64,000 nucleotides of DNA from Brevibacillus_H ginsengisoli (GCF_050113715.1 NZ_JBNJQR010000008.1:124001-188000); one strand, 5' to 3'; shown: positions 35,811 through 44,172, counted from the stretch's first letter. Numbers and translations are program-made. The notes: generated by a model not told the origin, from the letters alone.

Positions 35811-36119
35811 TTACTGGCCCTTATGTAAATGTTCATCAAGGAAACGGTGAAAAAGGTCTTCTTCTTCTGGACTCAGTTCCCTCATTGGGATAATGGTTCT
35901 GGTGTTGGCATCCGTACCCCGTACTTCCGCCACTAAGATGTTGTCCTTATAGACATTGAATGTAGCCGAATCCCCTGATTCTACAGGAACTCTTTGCGCA
36001 TTGAAGTGTCCTTCCGGGTTATCCCCCTCGTCCATCCTGTCATTTTCAGGATTGCTCCGAACACTAACCTGCCACTCGCCTTCTTGATACGAATTCACTT
36101 CCACAGAATTACCGCTCAC
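35811..36119 (-). CDS. Hypothetical protein, 102 residues
   Basis: Soluble acidic protein with a beta-rich middle (WQVSVRSN, DSATFNVYKDNILVAEVRG, TRTIIPMREL) and an acidic C-terminal helix (SPEEEDLFHRFLDEHLHKG). It starts with GTG, preceded by AAGAAGG. That site lies in the 3' arm of the 8-bp hairpin at 36123-36165. No family recognised. Confidence 0.65.
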   Translation of the reverse strand: MSGNSVEVNSYQEGEWQVSVRSNPENDRMDEGDNPEGHFNAQRVPVESGDSATFNVYKDNILVAEVRGTDANTRTIIPMRELSPEEEDLFHRFLDEHLHKGQ

Positions 36120-36122
36120 TGA

Positions 36123-36165
36123 AACGCCTTCTTTCTTTTTTCTTTACTTTACCTCTTAAGGCGTT
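36123..36165 (-). promoter_or_regulatory. Hairpin that would cover the ribosome site of the 102-aa gene
   Basis: On the minus strand AACGCCTT (36165-36158) pairs with AAGGCGTT (36130-36123), which includes the AAGG Shine-Dalgarno core. Loop about 27 nt. It could limit translation; no known riboswitch class is visible. Confidence 0.35.
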
Positions 36166-36171
36166 GGTTCA

Positions 36172-36204
36172 TTCAACATGTGTTCAACATGTGTTCAACA
36201 TATA
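36172..36204. repeat. Three 11-bp tandem repeats (TTCAACATGTG)
   Basis: Copies are at 36172-36182, 36183-36193 and 36194-36204, the last with two changes. They run into the 3' end of the oxidoreductase gene. Confidence 0.85.
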
Positions 36205-37136
36205 CAACTACCGTGCTTGTTTGCATGCTCCACAGTAATGACTACATTTCCCTTTTTGTGCCCTTTTTCCACGTATCTGTGGGCTTCAGGAATTTGTTCT
36301 AGCGGATAGCGTCTATCTATGACTGCTTTGATCTTTCCCGCCTCCATAAGTTCTTTGAGGAAAAGTAAATCTTCCACACGTACCTTTGCGATCCCCTGCC
36401 CTACAACTGACACATAGGTCCCGCTCGGCGTTAGTGCACTCTCGCATAGGGATTTCGGGCTTTTCCCAACCGCGTCAAAGATCATGTTGTAACGCTCTTT
36501 TGCCCTCGTATAATCCTCTTTTGTGTAGTCGATCACCTTATCGGCTCCCAGAGATTTCACCAATTCCAAATTCGTGCTTCCGCACACTCCAGTAACCTCT
36601 GCTCCAAAATATTTGGCAAGCTGTACCGCAGACGTCCCTACCGCTCCAGAAGCCCCATAGATCAGAACTTTTTGTCCGTTCGTGATATTCCCTTTTCTAA
36701 GAAAATGCAGTGCTGTCGTTCCTCCAAAAAGAACGGAAGCGGCTTCCTCATAACTCGCATTCGCCGGTTTGATTGTTACCAATCCGTCTTCGCCCAGACA
36801 TATGTACTCAGCATAAGCACCAAAACGCATACCGGTAAACGCAAAAACCTGGTCGCCCTTCTTAAATCGTTTTACAGCTTTGCCTACAGATTCAATTTCC
36901 CCGGCTAACTCGACACCCAGGATCGGCTTTCTTGGTTTTCTGAGACCTAAGAATAACCGCATGGGGATCCAGTACAAAAAAGGACTTTTGAAACTTCGAA
37001 CACGACAATCCCCTGATGTTACAGTTGTCGCATACACTTTTATCCGTACTTCATTGTCTTTGGGAATAGACTGCTCTACCTCTTTAAGTTCCAGAACATC
37101 CGGTGATCCGTATTTCGTGCAGACAACGGCTCGCAT
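36195..37136 (-). CDS. Zinc-independent medium-chain quinone-oxidoreductase-like NAD(P) enzyme
   Basis: The product is 313 residues. The N-terminal GroES-like fold is followed by the cofactor-binding motif (VLIYGASGAVGTSAVQLAKYFGAEVTG, about 145-171) of the QOR branch of MDR enzymes. Zinc-ligand cysteines are not present in the usual places, as in NADPH:quinone reductases (family knowledge). ATG 37136 is chosen by its TAGGAGGAAACCA site; the ATG at 37193 has none. Substrate unknown. Adjacent to a MOSC gene running the same way. Confidence 0.9.
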   Translation of the reverse strand: MRAVVCTKYGSPDVLELKEVEQSIPKDNEVRIKVYATTVTSGDCRVRSFKSPFLYWIPMRLFLGLRKPRKPILGVELAGEIESVGKAVKRFKKGDQVFAFTGMRFGAYAEYICLGEDGLVTIKPANASYEEAASVLFGGTTALHFLRKGNITNGQKVLIYGASGAVGTSAVQLAKYFGAEVTGVCGSTNLELVKSLGADKVIDYTKEDYTRAKERYNMIFDAVGKSPKSLCESALTPSGTYVSVVGQGIAKVRVEDLLFLKELMEAGKIKAVIDRRYPLEQIPEAHRYVEKGHKKGNVVITVEHANKHGSCIC

Positions 37137-37233
37137 TGGTTTCCTCCTACATTCAAATTGCATGAGGTATAGCTTTGTAACGATGTTCACCACAGATCTT
37201 AAGATACTGGATCATACCCTATTCAAAAAATAT

Positions 37234-37974
37234 TCAAAGAGATAATGAATCATGTTTGCTTGATAAGGTTATTTCATCTCCGACGTTCACCTCACCAAAG
37301 CTTTCAACCTTCGCCCAGACACCAAACGTTGCTCCATGATTATGAGCTATCGCGCGGAGTACACGAGCATCCTGTTGAAGTTCCTCTTGAGTGTTGTTCA
37401 CCATAACACAACGTTGGAGTGGAGCAACAACTCGTAGGGCTACAGTTGGTCCAACTTGGATGAGTCGGTCTACCCAATTGTCTTCGATGTATCCAGTTCC
37501 TTCTGTATCCATTAAAATGTTGGCTCGAAATCGACGAGGGTCAACAGGCTCTCCTAGTTGCTCACTCAACATGCGTAATGCAGAGGTTGTTATGATACTA
37601 ACTGGCCCCTCGTCAAAATGAGAGATCGACTCTTCTTGTACCAAGGTTACCGGATATCCAAGCCGCTCACTCAACGTCTCATGTACGGTAGGATCGTCAC
37701 CCCGATACTCCATCCCATCCTGCATTGTTACGATGGGAATAGACCCCTCATATCGTGCTCGATATTGAAATAGCCCTTTCATTTCCTGAAAACGCCGTGT
37801 CGTCTTGCCACTTCCAAACTTTCCGTTCGAATTTTTAATTGCCCATAAACGATCTCCCAAGAACCCTCGATGATCAATGGAGACGGAAGACAATGACTCT
37901 CCTAAAATGGATTTGACAGGATAACGGCGGATTTCCTTGACTTTCCCTATGAAATGTTCGTCCTGCTGATTCAA
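37234..37974 (-). CDS. MOSC domain protein with N-terminal beta-barrel
   Basis: The product is 246 residues. The N-terminal MOSC_N barrel (about 9-100: GKVKEIRRYPVKSILGESL, DHRGFLGDRLWAIKN) precedes the MOSC domain (about 120-235: RRFRANILMD, LRVVAPLQRCVMVNN, VKVESFGEVNVGDEI). The conserved cysteine is in QRCVM (about 191). Members transfer sulfur or use the Mo cofactor. TTG at 37974 is preceded by TTTGGGGGTAAATA. This is a second, more distant MOSC protein from the one at 32378-33055. Confidence 0.88.
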   Translation of the reverse strand: MNQQDEHFIGKVKEIRRYPVKSILGESLSSVSIDHRGFLGDRLWAIKNSNGKFGSGKTTRRFQEMKGLFQYRARYEGSIPIVTMQDGMEYRGDDPTVHETLSERLGYPVTLVQEESISHFDEGPVSIITTSALRMLSEQLGEPVDPRRFRANILMDTEGTGYIEDNWVDRLIQVGPTVALRVVAPLQRCVMVNNTQEELQQDARVLRAIAHNHGATFGVWAKVESFGEVNVGDEITLSSKHDSLSL

Positions 37975-38057
37975 TATTTACCCCCAAAGTTTTTCGACTG
38001 TTGAATTCTGTTCTCTGAATAAAGTCTATGAATGAGTGAATTTTCTGATGGAGTATT

Positions 38058-38483
38058 TTACCTTGTTTCTACTGTAAACCCCTTGATATTCCCGAGATTT
38101 ACCACATCCTGCTTTGTCATTCCTTTGGTGTCGAGTATCAATTCTCCCTTAAACTGATGGGTACCATTGGGACTCAAGGATTGGTTGACGAAAATGACCG
38201 TATCGCCCGAGAGCACGTGCTTTCGAAGTGAATCAGGCAACTCCATTTTTACTTGGGTAATAAAAGTTTCTTGAGTGCTATCATTCCAAACAGTTCCCCA
38301 ATAAGAAAATTTTTGTTTGTCCATGTCCGTCACTTTGTCGCCTTCTGGACCTATTGCACTATACCAAGAGTCTACGACAACACCTTGATGCTGTTCAGGA
38401 TCAGACGAGCTCCAGTCGTTGAACAGCCAATACCCTAGCAACACTAACCCCAAAAGAGTAACCCAAGTTCTTATATTCTTCAT
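38058..38483 (-). CDS. Hypothetical membrane-anchored protein
   Basis: The product is 141 residues. One N-terminal helix (about 5-20, WVTLLGLVLLGYWLFN) leads to an outside domain of beta-strand character (VVVDSWYSAIGPEG, FITQVKMELP, KGELILDTKGM). ATG 38483 has AGAGGTTACA; the upstream ATG at 38543 would overlap the methyltransferase gene. The stretch begins the accessory zone. No family recognised. Confidence 0.6.
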   Translation of the reverse strand: MKNIRTWVTLLGLVLLGYWLFNDWSSSDPEQHQGVVVDSWYSAIGPEGDKVTDMDKQKFSYWGTVWNDSTQETFITQVKMELPDSLRKHVLSGDTVIFVNQSLSPNGTHQFKGELILDTKGMTKQDVVNLGNIKGFTVETR

Positions 38484-38521
38484 TGTAACCTCTACTAAAC
38501 TTTTTAGTTTAATTAGATAAC

Positions 38522-39331
38522 TTATTCCATACATTTTTGGCATATAAGAAGAGCATGATTACTAATTCCTAAAATACTTTTTTCTCTGCAACTGTTCTCA
38601 ATGTAATGAACCCAAGTATCCACTTCATCGGTCTCAAATGTGTTTAGATATTTTCCGAGAAATGGACTGAAGCCGTCCGACGCCAAATGGTCAATTATTT
38701 CAACCTCGAAATTTTCCAAAAGCGATATCATCTCTTCAGGTGTAGTAAAGAATGCATCCGTCCAAAAGCATTCTTCTTCTCCATCTCTAATTACACCCGT
38801 TCTTAACATCTTATCAATAAATTTGTTTGTTAAATATTTTTTATTGTTCAACATGACTGAGTGAAGGATATAGTGCTTATTTATATAAGCAACAACTAAT
38901 AACCCTCCTCTTTTCAGAACCCTTAAAGACTCTTGGATACATTTCACTCTATCAGTTTCATTTATAAGATGATACAAAGGACCAAGACACAACACCACAT
39001 CAAAAGCCTCTGATTCAAACTCACCTAGATTAGTTGCGTTCGCTATTTTTGCTTCAAGATCCAATGGGACACCATTTCTTTTTACTACCTTTTCTTGAAT
39101 TAATTCTACATGTTTAGGCGTGATGTCTGTAGCTACGACTTTATTCCCTTTTTCAGCATAGTAAATAGAATAGATGCCCGTTCCCGCTCCTAATTCTAAA
39201 ACAGTATAGGCTGGTTTAATATAATTATCTAATGTTCTTGTAGTGATAATAAATTCAATTTTCCGAGCATTATCAGTAGTCAGCCGGGATTCCTCATTAT
39301 ATTTTTCATAGAAATCAATAACGGACTGCAT
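38522..39331 (-). CDS. Class I SAM-dependent methyltransferase
   Basis: The product is 269 residues. Motif I is VLELGAGTGIYSIYYA (about residues 43-58), then VATDITPKHV (motif post-I), DVVLCLGPLYHL (motif III) and LKRGGLLVVAYIN. Methyl acceptor unknown; it resembles small-molecule or ubiquinone-type enzymes. The gene is notably AT-rich compared with the flanks at 37 kb and 42 kb, suggesting transfer. A GATGGGAGA site precedes the ATG. Confidence 0.9.
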   Translation of the reverse strand: MQSVIDFYEKYNEESRLTTDNARKIEFIITTRTLDNYIKPAYTVLELGAGTGIYSIYYAEKGNKVVATDITPKHVELIQEKVVKRNGVPLDLEAKIANATNLGEFESEAFDVVLCLGPLYHLINETDRVKCIQESLRVLKRGGLLVVAYINKHYILHSVMLNNKKYLTNKFIDKMLRTGVIRDGEEECFWTDAFFTTPEEMISLLENFEVEIIDHLASDGFSPFLGKYLNTFETDEVDTWVHYIENSCREKSILGISNHALLICQKCME

Positions 39332-39361
39332 TCTCCCATCACCTATTTTTCTACATGTGGT

Positions 39362-39520
39362 TTAATGTTCTTTCAGAAGCACGTGCATCCATACACCATT
39401 ACAGTCTTCATCATCACCTGTTAACCCAACCAGCGCGCGGTCAAAAACAAAGCCTAACTTCTCGAAGATTCTCTTGCTGCTCATTGGTGAATAAACTTCC
39501 CAAACGGATTTGGAACAAAA
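39362..39520 (-). pseudogene. Decayed GNAT acetyltransferase C-terminus
   Basis: Reading the minus strand from 39520 to the stop at 39362 gives about 52 residues including MSSKRIFEKLGFVFDR and ending WMHVLLKEH. This is the classical final part of a GNAT fold (SxxIFEKLGF). The rest of the acetyltransferase is missing, so it is a remnant. An ATG at 39484 overlaps the stop of the next gene, so a 40-residue peptide could still be translated. Confidence 0.6.
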
Positions 39521-40035
39521 TCAGACTTGTTAATAAATCCCCATATCCCACCCGGGGCTTCAATCTCGAAAAATTCCCCTCGTTCACTCAGAATAAAAAT
39601 CGTATTCTGATTACCTTCCTCCTTGAAAACCCCTTCTTCATCAAAAATTACTGCACCTGCCTTCAAATAACCCTCTTTGGCTAAACGAGGATCGTAGTTA
39701 ACGACTGCGTTCTTTTTTATCCATTTTTTTCCTTCAACTGGCTCAGCATATCGGAAAAACTCAATTTGGTACCACTCATTCTTTTCACCGAGAATTTTAA
39801 TGATCTTCCCGGCTTTAAGCTCATAGACTGGATCTTTTTCATCTGAAGTCGGATAAACGTAAGTCTGATACTTCATTATTTTGTAGCTTTCTTGGGAATT
39901 CTGATGTTTACTCTCCTCTACTTGCTGACTGTGTTCACTCATCATTAAGCTTTTGAATCGTTCTTGAAATGGTTGGCTGCCAGGTATCGTGAGTACAAGC
40001 AACTGAATTCCCAAAAGAATGGTCTGTACCAACAC
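39481..40035 (-). CDS. Hypothetical SH3-like secreted protein
   Basis: The product is 184 residues. An N-terminal hydrophobic stretch (about 3-18, VQTILLGIQLLVLTIPG) is followed by a charged linker and beta-rich repeats with SH3b spacing (YKIMKYQTYVYPTSDEKDPVYELKAGKIIKIL, then GAVIFDEEGV to GFINKSDFVPNP). The last residues FGKFIHQ are out of frame with the GNAT remnant, suggesting the breakpoint truncated or fused its tail. It starts with GTG 40035, preceded by AAGGTGAG. Function unknown. Confidence 0.6.
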   Translation of the reverse strand: MLVQTILLGIQLLVLTIPGSQPFQERFKSLMMSEHSQQVEESKHQNSQESYKIMKYQTYVYPTSDEKDPVYELKAGKIIKILGEKNEWYQIEFFRYAEPVEGKKWIKKNAVVNYDPRLAKEGYLKAGAVIFDEEGVFKEEGNQNTIFILSERGEFFEIEAPGGIWGFINKSDFVPNPFGKFIHQ

Positions 40036-40381
40036 CGAAAGCTCACCTTCTTATTGAATTTTCTTGTAAGACGCTCGGAGAAATATAATGTTTCTCGGCT
40101 AAGTATTGGAGGCTTGAACAATTTAGTTTGCAGGACATTCGGTTATCACAAGTAATGATTTGATAATTAAATTTGCTAGTTGATGATTTTGAAACTTGGG
40201 CAAATATTGTATCTGACAAAAATGGCGAATGGGAAACTAATTATCCACGATGGAGTGACGTCATCATAGTCTTTGAGATAAACTTAAAATTGTTTCACAC
40301 TCTCTTTTTATTGAAAGGACTGAATTATGCCCAGTTAAAAATTACGATTCTATTCCGATCAATAAATTGGGAGGTAATTTT
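40036..40381. other. AT-rich gap with one orphan coding-like stretch
   Basis: No convincing gene. On the plus strand an open frame near 40173-40310 (TTG start, no ribosome site) reads like real protein (DDFETWANIVSDKNGEWETN, then YPRWSDVI). It may be a gene fragment of unknown family. No promoter or terminator could be assigned with confidence. Confidence 0.4.
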
Positions 40382-40933
40382 ATGGAAATGAAACAGTTAG
40401 AAACCCAAAGACTACTACTTAGACCAATAGAACCCAATGATGCCCCTTCTTTATTTACTTTTTGGTCTGATCCTATTGTCTCGAAACATATGAACATTGA
40501 AACGTTTTTAGAGGTTACGCAGGCTGAACAAATGATTTTACTTCTCCAAAAACTTAGCGTTGAACAAAAAGCATGCCGTTGGACAATTATTCTTAAGGAT
40601 ACAAGTCAAGTTATAGGCTCGTGTGGTTTCAATTATTTTGATTTCGAAAATGAAAGAACGGAAGTTGGTTACGACCTTGGTTACCCCTTTTGGGGAAATG
40701 GTTATGTCCCTGAAGCCTTAAAATCATTAATTTCTTTTGGCTTTAATGACCTAGGTTTAAATAGAATCGAAGCAAAGGTTGAGCCAGAAAACATAAACTC
40801 GGTAAAGGTCTTAAAAAAATTACATTTTGTCGAAGAAGGCATATTACGACAATATGAGAAATCAAAGGGGCAGTTAGTTGACTTGATCATGTTTTCTGTA
40901 ATACGGAAAGATTGGAATGAACACTCCATTTAA
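40382..40933 (+). CDS. GNAT N-acetyltransferase, RimJ/RimL type
   Basis: The product is 183 residues. The start has LETQRLLLRPIEPNDA and the acetyl-CoA loop region EVGYDLGYPFWGNGYVPEALK (about 92-112). The C-terminal part has NRIEAKVEPENINSVKVLKKLHF. Such enzymes acetylate protein N-termini or small amines. ATG 40382 is preceded by GGGAGGTAATTTT. It is AT-rich and in the accessory stretch, with its own terminator. Confidence 0.9.
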   Translation: MEMKQLETQRLLLRPIEPNDAPSLFTFWSDPIVSKHMNIETFLEVTQAEQMILLLQKLSVEQKACRWTIILKDTSQVIGSCGFNYFDFENERTEVGYDLGYPFWGNGYVPEALKSLISFGFNDLGLNRIEAKVEPENINSVKVLKKLHFVEEGILRQYEKSKGQLVDLIMFSVIRKDWNEHSI

Positions 40934-40961
40934 ATCAGTAGCTTAAATATCCTTACATTTC

Positions 40962-40999
40962 GGGTGGCTATGAAGTATTCTAGCCACCTATATTTTTTG
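40962..40999 (+). terminator. Terminator after the GNAT gene
   Basis: GGTGGCTA pairs with TAGCCACC (8 bp), followed by TATATTTTTTG. Confidence 0.82.
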
Positions 41000-41087
41000 T
41001 TCCGCTTTCTCCTTAACTATCGTGTTAAATTGCGATATACCATTTGTCCTTCCTATAACTCAAAAAATAAGAACAATGCTGGCGTTT

Positions 41088-41927
41088 TCAAACAATATCG
41101 TTCAAGGTTGAAGATGCATCCGATTTAGATATTTTAGATGTTCTCGATGTTTTCAAATAGATCCAACAAAGAACCAATGTCGTACAGATAAGGCTTACAA
41201 TACTTCCCTCCAGACCAAAATGATCGCCTGAGAGCCATGCCGGCCCTGATACACTGGTTCTAAGAAATGAGTACGTGACTTCTCCACCTGATACCGGATA
41301 TCCTAAAATATTTCCCTGAATGAAATTCCAGCTCCAATGAAATCCAACTGATAGCCAGATACTTTCTGTCCACTCGCGCAGCCATCCTAGCAAGAAGGCG
41401 CTGAATAAAACATCCAAGAGAGGGATGATATGAGAAGTTGCCCCGGGATTAAACAAGTGTATCAAGGAAAATAGGACAGCCTGAATGATCAAAGACAGTT
41501 TGGGTCCAGTAGATTGCTTGATCAATCCTTGCAAATATCCTCTGAAAAAGAACTCCTCTCCAATTGCCACTACCAACCAAAAAACGATCACTGCCCCAAG
41601 GTCCAGCCAAGCTCCGCCATGGGGTACCTGAAAGTTCGTAATGGTGACACCGCCTAAAAGCCACACAGCAATAAAACATATGAGGATCATTGCGGCACCT
41701 AAGGCAAACCCTTGACTGCTTTTAACAAACCACCGTCTGTCTTTCAATCCAAGTGGCCATTTGTTAGCTCGTTCCCAAACTCCATACATAATGACCACAC
41801 AGAGAACCATGGAGAGATGGTTGCTCCATTTCCCCAAAAAGGGTTGCATAGTAAATATCATGGCGAAAATCAATAAGTAACTTCCGATGACCTTCAATGT
41901 CAATAACAGTAGGCGTATAAACTTCAT
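41088..41927 (-). CDS. CPBP-family intramembrane protease
   Basis: The product is 279 residues with about eight helices. CPBP/Rce1 motifs are present: EEFFFRGYLQG (motif 1, about residue 126), FSLIHLFN (motif 2), and HWSWNF (motif 3). Such enzymes are membrane proteases involved in peptide maturation or bacteriocin immunity. ATG 41927 is chosen for AGAGGATTTATCC; the in-frame ATG at 41945 overlaps that site. No substrate or bacteriocin gene is nearby. Confidence 0.9.
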   Translation of the reverse strand: MKFIRLLLLTLKVIGSYLLIFAMIFTMQPFLGKWSNHLSMVLCVVIMYGVWERANKWPLGLKDRRWFVKSSQGFALGAAMILICFIAVWLLGGVTITNFQVPHGGAWLDLGAVIVFWLVVAIGEEFFFRGYLQGLIKQSTGPKLSLIIQAVLFSLIHLFNPGATSHIIPLLDVLFSAFLLGWLREWTESIWLSVGFHWSWNFIQGNILGYPVSGGEVTYSFLRTSVSGPAWLSGDHFGLEGSIVSLICTTLVLCWIYLKTSRTSKISKSDASSTLNDIV

Positions 41928-42048
41928 GGATAAATCCTCTCTCATTTATCTGACTCAAGATAGCATTTCAGGAACATACTACCATTTCGCTCAAATCATA
42001 CTATACTCCGAAAAAGGTGTCGCGTCTTCTCTATCCTTCGAAAAATAA

Positions 42049-42095
42049 AAAAGGGTGTCTCCTCCATAGTTTCTACTTGAAGGGACACCCTTTTG
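42049..42095 (-). terminator. Terminator after the CsoR/CstR-like gene
   Basis: On the minus strand AAAAGGGTGTCC pairs with GACACCCTTTT and TTTTATTTTT follows. Confidence 0.85.
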
Positions 42096-42116
42096 ATTAA
42101 CGCGAAAGATGCTTTT

Positions 42117-42377
42117 TTACCGGCTTTTTACCAACAAATCAACCGCTTCCTTGATCACGGACTCCGGGTTGTTCCCCTTGTCCATTTCTTCGCGGATACA
42201 AGCCTCGAGATTGTTTGCGACGACCAGTCCAATACTGCGATCAACCGCTGAGCGAATCGCGGTCAGTTGCGTAACCACTTCTCGACAATCTTTGGTTTGA
42301 TCCATCATGCTGAGCACACCACGGATTTGTCCTTCGATTCGCCGCAATCGATTTTTCAAAGAATCTGAGTACTCCAT
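42117..42377 (-). CDS. CsoR/RcnR-family repressor, CstR/YrkD-like
   Basis: The product is 86 residues, all-helical as in the family (LKNRLRRIEGQIRGVLSMM). Ligand cysteines are in TKDCREVV (about Cys31) and NNLEACIRE (about Cys60). The His that usually sits four residues before the second Cys in copper-sensing CsoR is Asn here. That pattern is typical of CstR/YrkD persulfide sensors (family knowledge). A CCCTATGGGG-type operator overlaps its promoter, so it represses itself. No sulfide-detoxification operon is adjacent, although a sulfurtransferase lies at 3.4 kb. Confidence 0.85.
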   Translation of the reverse strand: MEYSDSLKNRLRRIEGQIRGVLSMMDQTKDCREVVTQLTAIRSAVDRSIGLVVANNLEACIREEMDKGNNPESVIKEAVDLLVKSR

Positions 42378-42407
42378 CGTACCACCTCGTGCCAGTTCAT
42401 TTTCTAC

Positions 42408-42435
42408 ATTATACCCTATGGGGCAAATCTAACAA
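42408..42435 (-). promoter_or_regulatory. Promoter and G-tract operator of the CsoR/CstR-like gene
   Basis: The minus strand has TTGTTA (42435-42430) and TATAAT (42413-42408) with a 16-nt spacer. The spacer holds GCCCCATAGGGTA, the palindrome type bound by CsoR-family repressors. Confidence 0.75.
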
Positions 42436-42526
42436 GTAGATCCCTTCTTCCAGGGCGGATTTAACGAGTATTTAGCGGCTTCACGTATGCTAATGTTCTT
42501 AATTTGGTCATTCTTTTTCACACATA

Positions 42527-42555
42527 TTGACTTTCCCTATTCCTTGGTAGATAAT
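42527..42555 (+). promoter_or_regulatory. Predicted promoter of trpS
   Basis: TTGACT (42527-42532) and GATAAT (42550-42555) with a 17-nt spacer, about 50 nt before the start codon. No T-box is present between them and the gene. Confidence 0.65.
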
Positions 42556-42604
42556 ACTTGGAGTTTTTATACCGTAGCGGTGTTGATTGAAGGAGGAAAA
42601 CGAC

Positions 42605-43594
42605 GTGAAACGACTATTTTCGGGGGTTCAACCATCTGGAAACCTGACGATCGGAAACTATCTGGGGGCCATCAAACAATTCGTGGATTTGCAGCATCAA
42701 GCAGAGGCCTTATACTGTGTGGTAGACTTGCACGCCATTACAGTTCCTCAGGACCCGCAAGAGCTTCGCAAGCGTTCACGCGAAATCGCCCAGCTCTATC
42801 TGGCATGTGGGGTCGACCCGAGCAAAGCCACCATCTTTATTCAATCTCATGTAAAAGAACATGCCGAATTAGGCTGGCTGTTGCAATGCGTTTCCAGCAT
42901 GGGTGAATTGAATCGCATGACCCAGTTCAAAGATAAAGCGGAGGGCAAATCCTCAGTAAACGTAGGTTTATATACATATCCAGTCCTAATGGCAGCCGAT
43001 ATCCTCTTGTACGATGCCACGCACGTACCAGTAGGCGACGACCAAAAGCAGCATGTTGAATTAACTCGTGACATCGCTGAGCGCTTCAATGGACGCTATG
43101 GGGACACCTTCGTGATTCCGGAACCACATATTCAAAAGTTCGGTGCCCGTATCATGGCCCTGGACAACCCTGAGAAGAAAATGTCCAAATCAGCGGAGAA
43201 CGAAGGAAGCCGAATCTCCATCCTGGAAGCTCCAGAGATCTTCAAGAAAAAAATCATGCGAGCCGTTACGGATACGGACAACGAGATTCGCTTTGATGAA
43301 GAGAACAAACCAGGCATCTCCAACCTCTTGACCATCTACAGTCTGTTTGCGGATGAATCGATTGAGTCCTTGGTTAACCGCTTTGCGGGACAAGGCTACG
43401 GTACACTGAAAAAAGATTTGGTGGAACTCTTAACCGATAAGTTAGGCACCATCCAAAAACGCTTCAATGAACTAAATGACCATACCGAATTGGATCGCAT
43501 TCTTGGCGAAGGCGCTGAGCGAGCACGGACAATCGCTGAACAAACCGTGAACCGTGTAAAAGACGCGATGGGTTTCGTTCGACTTTCTAAATAA
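42605..43594 (+). CDS. trpS: Tryptophanyl-tRNA synthetase
   Basis: The product is 329 residues, a typical bacterial size. The HIGH-like region is PSGNLTIGNYLGA (about 9-21) and the KMSK motif is KKMSKSAEN (about 191-199). The class I catalytic fold includes GDDQKQHVELTRDIAERFN. GTG at 42605 is chosen, preceded by GAAGGAGGAAAACGAC at ideal spacing; the frame before it has no better start. Unlike in many Bacillales, no T-box leader is seen. Confidence 0.97.
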   Translation: MKRLFSGVQPSGNLTIGNYLGAIKQFVDLQHQAEALYCVVDLHAITVPQDPQELRKRSREIAQLYLACGVDPSKATIFIQSHVKEHAELGWLLQCVSSMGELNRMTQFKDKAEGKSSVNVGLYTYPVLMAADILLYDATHVPVGDDQKQHVELTRDIAERFNGRYGDTFVIPEPHIQKFGARIMALDNPEKKMSKSAENEGSRISILEAPEIFKKKIMRAVTDTDNEIRFDEENKPGISNLLTIYSLFADESIESLVNRFAGQGYGTLKKDLVELLTDKLGTIQKRFNELNDHTELDRILGEGAERARTIAEQTVNRVKDAMGFVRLSK

Positions 43595-43625
43595 CCTATT
43601 AAAATCCTATAGTAAATGGATCACA

Positions 43626-43689
43626 TCCCCTTTGGATGGGCAGTAAATCAAAAAAATTTTACTGTTTATCTTGAAGGGGAATTTTTTTT
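43626..43689 (+). terminator. Terminator after trpS
   Basis: Outer TCCCCTT/AAGGGGA and inner CAGTAAA/TTTACTG helices are followed by TTTTTTTT. Confidence 0.8.
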
Positions 43690-43732
43690 GCGATATGGTA
43701 TGTTTATCCAAATTGTGTAAGGAGGAATACTT

Positions 43733-44122
43733 TTGCCAATCATTCGTAAAAACCCTGAAAATGTTGCCCCTCCAGTCGGTTCGTACTCGCATCTAACCAT
43801 ATTGCCAAAAGACATGGATATCCTAGTTCTCGCTGGACAAGTTGGAACAGATCCAGATGGAAATCTGCCAGAAGAAGTGGAAGAACAATTAAAAAATGCG
43901 TTACACAATATTCAACGGATTCTAAGCAGTGAAGGTGTCTCGACAGACAATATCGTTAAAATCAATATTTGGTTAACAGAAAAGATTGATCGGGCTCGTT
44001 TTGTAGAAATTTGGGGTCAATTCCATAACGGAAATCCGCCATCTACAACATTTGCTTATGTGGCGGCTTTGGTTCAGCCCGCATTTAAGGTAGAAGTAGA
44101 AGCCTGGGCAGCTCGAGGTTAA
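43733..44122 (+). CDS. RidA-family reactive intermediate deaminase
   Basis: The product is 129 residues. It shows the YjgF/YER057c/UK114 layout: start NPENVAPPVGSYSH, strand LVLAGQVGTDPDG, helix EEQLKNALHNIQRIL, strand VKINIWLTE, and end FAYVAALVQPAFKVEVEAWAA. The RidA arginine of the active site (usually in xxRxxxxV...) is not in the standard spot, so it may belong to a different subgroup. TTG at 43733 has AAGGAGGAATACTT. Terminator follows. Confidence 0.85.
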   Translation: MPIIRKNPENVAPPVGSYSHLTILPKDMDILVLAGQVGTDPDGNLPEEVEEQLKNALHNIQRILSSEGVSTDNIVKINIWLTEKIDRARFVEIWGQFHNGNPPSTTFAYVAALVQPAFKVEVEAWAARG

Positions 44123-44132
44123 TTCAAAAATA

Positions 44133-44172
44133 AGAAGAGCAGTCCTTCGCTCGAAAGGACTGCTCTTTTTTC
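44133..44172. terminator. Bidirectional terminator between RidA and aspA
   Basis: AAGAGCAGTCCTT pairs with AAGGACTGCTCTT; TTTTTTC follows on the plus strand and TTCTTATTTTT on the minus. It ends the fumarate operon on the minus strand. Confidence 0.9.

Noticed and set aside
36172..36204. Triple repeat as a CRISPR fragment
   Set aside because: The 11-bp units are directly joined with no spacers, and no cas genes are present.
38058..41927. A genomic island bounded by mobile elements
   Set aside because: The base composition shifts, but no integrase, transposase, tRNA or direct-repeat borders were seen.
41088..41927. Bacteriocin immunity locus around the CPBP protease
   Set aside because: No leader-type peptide, double-glycine motif or exporter was found next to it.
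42430..42605. T-box or trp leader before trpS
   Set aside because: The leader of about 40-50 nt after the predicted promoter is too short, and no GTGGTACCGCG-like sequence is present.
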